From positions 124,001-188,000 of the forward strand of contig NZ_JAILYM010000001.1 of the NCBI RefSeq assembly GCF_020179425.1: DNA of 64,000 nt, given 5' to 3'. This DNA is from Novosphingobium percolationis (lineage in GTDB: Bacteria > Pseudomonadota > Alphaproteobacteria > Sphingomonadales > Sphingomonadaceae). A program made the translations under genes and the position numbers. The notes below the pieces were generated by a model. That model was given only the letters and a program-made list of their open reading frames with translations, was not told the DNA's origin and searched no databases. This document shows, piece after piece, positions 61,871-64,000 of this stretch. Each line of letters starts with the position of its first letter. The first letter of the stretch is position 1.

Positions 61871-63052
61871 TTAGCCTTCCACGCCGGCGGCGAAGTTGCG
61901 CAGCATCTGCTTGGCGATCACCAGCTGCATGATCTGCGTGGTGCCTTCGTAGATGCGGTAGATGCGGCTGTCGCGGAAGAAGCGCTCGGCCTCGTATTCG
62001 GCCAGATAGCCCGCGCCGCCGTGGATCTGCACGCAGCGGTCGGTGACGCGGCCACACATTTCCGAGGCGAACATCTTGAAGGAAGCGGCTTCCATCAGGA
62101 CCTTCTGCCCCGCGTCCGCCTTGGCGATGGCATCGCGCATCATGCACTGCGCGGCGTAGATCTCGGCCTGGCTGTCGGCAAGCATCGCCTGGATCAGCTG
62201 GAAGTTCGCGATCGGCTCGCCGAACGCCTTGCGTTCATTGGCATAGCGCACGGCTGTATCGAGCGCGCGCTTGGCATAGGCGGTCGCCGCCGCGCCGACC
62301 GACAGGCGCCCGTTGTCGAGGCTCTGCATGGCGACGGCAAAGCCCTTGCCCTCTTCGCCGCCGAGCAGCGCCTCACCGGGGACATAGACGTCCTCCATGA
62401 TGATGTCGGCGATGTGGCTGCCGCCCTGGCCCATCTTCTTGTCGCTCTTGCCCACGGTGATGCCGGGGGTGTCCATTGGGACGATGAAGGCTGAAACGTG
62501 CGCGTTCTTGGGCAGCGATTCCTTGTTGGTGCGGGCCATGATCAGCGCCACCTTCGCGAACGGCGCGTTGGTGATGTAGCGCTTGGTGCCGTTGAGCACA
62601 TAGCCGTTACCCGAGCGGACGGCCGTGGTCTGAAGGCCAGCGGAGTCTGAACCCGAGCCAGGTTCGGTGAGGCCGAACGAGGCGATTTCACCGGCGGCGA
62701 GGCGCGGGAGCCATTCGGACTTCTGCTCCGCCGTGCCGTTCAGCTTGATCGCCGAGCACACCATGCCGAGGTTGATCGAGGTGATCGAGCGGTAGGCGGG
62801 CAGCGCGTAGCTCAATGTGTGGATCGTTTCGACGTACTGGCTGATGTTCATGCCCGCACCGCCGTATTCGACCGGCATGGTCAGGCCGAACAGGCCCATG
62901 TCGCGCATCTCTGCCAGGATGTCGTCGGGGATCTTGTCCTCGGCGATGACCTGCGCTTCGGCGGGGATTAGGCGTTCGCGGACGTAGCGCTTGAGCTGTT
63001 CGTGGAACTGCTCGAAGACTTCGGGGTCCATGCCCGTGTTCAGGGTGCTCAT
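61871..63052 (-). CDS. Acyl-CoA dehydrogenase (393 aa)
   Basis: 393 residues, standard flavoprotein dehydrogenase: FGLTEPGSGSDSAGLQT, RKAFGEPIANFQ, and catalytic Glu in YEGTTQI. Forms the alpha-beta double bond, with electrons leaving through ETF. ATG 63052. 12-bp gap from the SDR gene. Confidence 0.92.
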   Translation of the reverse strand: MSTLNTGMDPEVFEQFHEQLKRYVRERLIPAEAQVIAEDKIPDDILAEMRDMGLFGLTMPVEYGGAGMNISQYVETIHTLSYALPAYRSITSINLGMVCSAIKLNGTAEQKSEWLPRLAAGEIASFGLTEPGSGSDSAGLQTTAVRSGNGYVLNGTKRYITNAPFAKVALIMARTNKESLPKNAHVSAFIVPMDTPGITVGKSDKKMGQGGSHIADIIMEDVYVPGEALLGGEEGKGFAVAMQSLDNGRLSVGAAATAYAKRALDTAVRYANERKAFGEPIANFQLIQAMLADSQAEIYAAQCMMRDAIAKADAGQKVLMEAASFKMFASEMCGRVTDRCVQIHGGAGYLAEYEAERFFRDSRIYRIYEGTTQIMQLVIAKQMLRNFAAGVEG

Positions 63053-63064
63053 CGGGGCCTCTCC

Positions 63065-63982
63065 TCAGACCGGATCGTAGGGGAAAACGTGGGCCGAAAC
63101 TTCGTCGGCGCGCGCCATCGCGGGCTTGAACGCAGGGATCAGTTCATCGGCAATGGCTTGCGGCGTCCAGCCCTCAAGCTTGACCATCGAACGCACCGGG
63201 CGCGGCTTGTTGAACAGCAGGATCTCGTTCTTGCGTACGGCGAAGATCTGGTTGTTGACGTCTTGCGCCGCATCCGAGGCGAGGAAGGCGACAAGCGGGG
63301 CGATCTTGTCCGCGCTCATCGTCTTCATGCGTTCGACGCGCAGCTTCTGTTCCGGCGTTTCGGCGGGGATCGAAGCGGTCATGCGGCTCCACGCGAAGGG
63401 CGCGATGCAGTTCGAGCGCACGCCCCAGCGCGCCATGTCGAGCGCTATCGAGTGCGACAGGGCGACCAGGCCCAGCTTGGCGGCGGAGTAGTTCGCTTGC
63501 CCCACATTGCCGATCAGGCCGCTGGTCGAGGTGAAGTGGATGAAGCTGCCCGAGCCCTGCTCGCGGAAATAGGGGGTAGCCGCTTTCGACACGTTGAAGG
63601 CGCCGGTCAGGTTCACGTCGATGACGCTGGTCCAGTCCTCGTAGCTCATCTTGTGCCAGATGGTGTCGCGCAGGATGCCCGCATTGTTCACGACCGCGTC
63701 GATGCGACCGAAGCGCTGCACGGCGTCTTCGATGATGGAGGCGGCGGCAGCCGGGTCGGCGACATTGGCGAAGTTGGCATGGGCCCGCCCGCCCGCCGCC
63801 ACGATGTCGGCCACGGTGGTGTCGGCCGGGCTCGCATCGCCGCCATCGCCGCCTTGCGCCACGCCCGGATCGTTGACCACCACGGCAGCGCCTTCGCGCG
63901 CGCAGAGCAACGCGATTTCACGGCCTATGCCACGGCCCGCGCCGGTGATCGCGACGACTTTGCCTTCGAGAATGCCGGGCAT
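63065..63982 (-). CDS. SDR-family dehydrogenase (3-hydroxyacyl-CoA type)
   Basis: 305 residues. NAD(P)-binding TGAGRGIG, active-site Ser, Tyr and Lys in SSTSGLIGNVGQANYSAAK, and NNAG. The C-terminal extension (MVKLEGWTPQAIADELIPAF) resembles the multifunctional-enzyme-type 3-hydroxyacyl-CoA dehydrogenases of beta-oxidation. RBS GAGGAGAG. First complete gene of this minus-strand operon seen here; further genes may lie upstream, beyond the window. Confidence 0.88.
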   Translation of the reverse strand: MPGILEGKVVAITGAGRGIGREIALLCAREGAAVVVNDPGVAQGGDGGDASPADTTVADIVAAGGRAHANFANVADPAAAASIIEDAVQRFGRIDAVVNNAGILRDTIWHKMSYEDWTSVIDVNLTGAFNVSKAATPYFREQGSGSFIHFTSTSGLIGNVGQANYSAAKLGLVALSHSIALDMARWGVRSNCIAPFAWSRMTASIPAETPEQKLRVERMKTMSADKIAPLVAFLASDAAQDVNNQIFAVRKNEILLFNKPRPVRSMVKLEGWTPQAIADELIPAFKPAMARADEVSAHVFPYDPV

Positions 63983-64000
63983 TTCGAGTCTCTCCTCTTC

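Noticed and set aside
60657..62147. CoA-transferase frame extended upstream into the acyl-CoA dehydrogenase
   Set aside because: The upstream part is an out-of-frame reading of the dehydrogenase; family homology begins at the TTG at 61865.

Overview
This 64-kb window is high-GC and densely coded. It reads as a chromosomal catabolic and assimilation region of a sphingomonad-like alphaproteobacterium (order Sphingomonadales, possibly Novosphingobium; this assignment is inference). The reasons are three large TonB-dependent receptors tied to catabolic operons, flavin-dependent tryptophan-halogenase homologues inside a glycoside-hydrolase locus, a NasS/NasT-type nitrate system, an EcfG-type stress promoter and short GC-rich palindromic repeats. 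No phage, insertion sequence, CRISPR, tRNA or rRNA was seen.

Layout. (1) 1-9.6 kb: 3' end of a flavin monooxygenase, an AraC-type regulator, a divergent PQQ alcohol dehydrogenase plus esterase, a TonB receptor and an acyl-CoA synthetase. Nearly the same 40-bp element lies upstream of the dehydrogenase and of the receptor. (2) 9.6-23.1 kb: organosulfur assimilation, with a serine acetyltransferase, a peroxiredoxin, a LysR regulator and an operon for an SsuABC-like importer, thiol dioxygenase, three-domain rhodanese, two flavin-dependent monooxygenases and a TauD-like dioxygenase, followed by a TonB receptor. (3) 23.1-31.0 kb: an alpha-glucan-type locus with a receptor, two tryptophan-halogenase homologues and a secreted GH13 enzyme. 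(4) 31.0-44.0 kb: assimilatory nitrate reduction (cobA, nasA, nirD, nirB, porin, narK, phosphatase-kinase, nasS, nasT). (5) 44.0-45.9 kb: a secreted TIM-barrel-like protein and a LysR regulator. (6) 46.0-54.2 kb: glutathione-dependent formaldehyde oxidation (frmA, frmB) leading into an NAD-linked formate dehydrogenase operon (fdsG-fdsB-mobA-fdsA-fdsD-fdhD). (7) 54.2-56.9 kb: a PilZ protein, a small protein with an EcfG-type promoter, and a pirin/LysR pair. (8) 56.9-64 kb: a minus-strand acyl-CoA catabolic operon.

How the genes work together. In the nitrate block, NasS (nitrate-sensing) and NasT (ANTAR antiterminator) would control two leader RNAs that I located by eye. Each has two hairpins with hexanucleotide loops, the second of which shares its 3' arm with a downstream intrinsic terminator. 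One leader precedes nirB, as expected. The second lies directly after nasS, about 1.8 kb upstream of narK and antisense to the whole phosphatase-kinase gene. If it works, nitrate would extend the nasTS transcript through the kinase gene in antisense and on into narK. This is the most unusual structure in the window. In the sulfur block, two operon promoters and the LysR promoter region share a TCAAT...GTAGAG box. The frm-fds block converts formaldehyde to CO2 with NADH production, and MobA and FdhD are supplied from the same operon.
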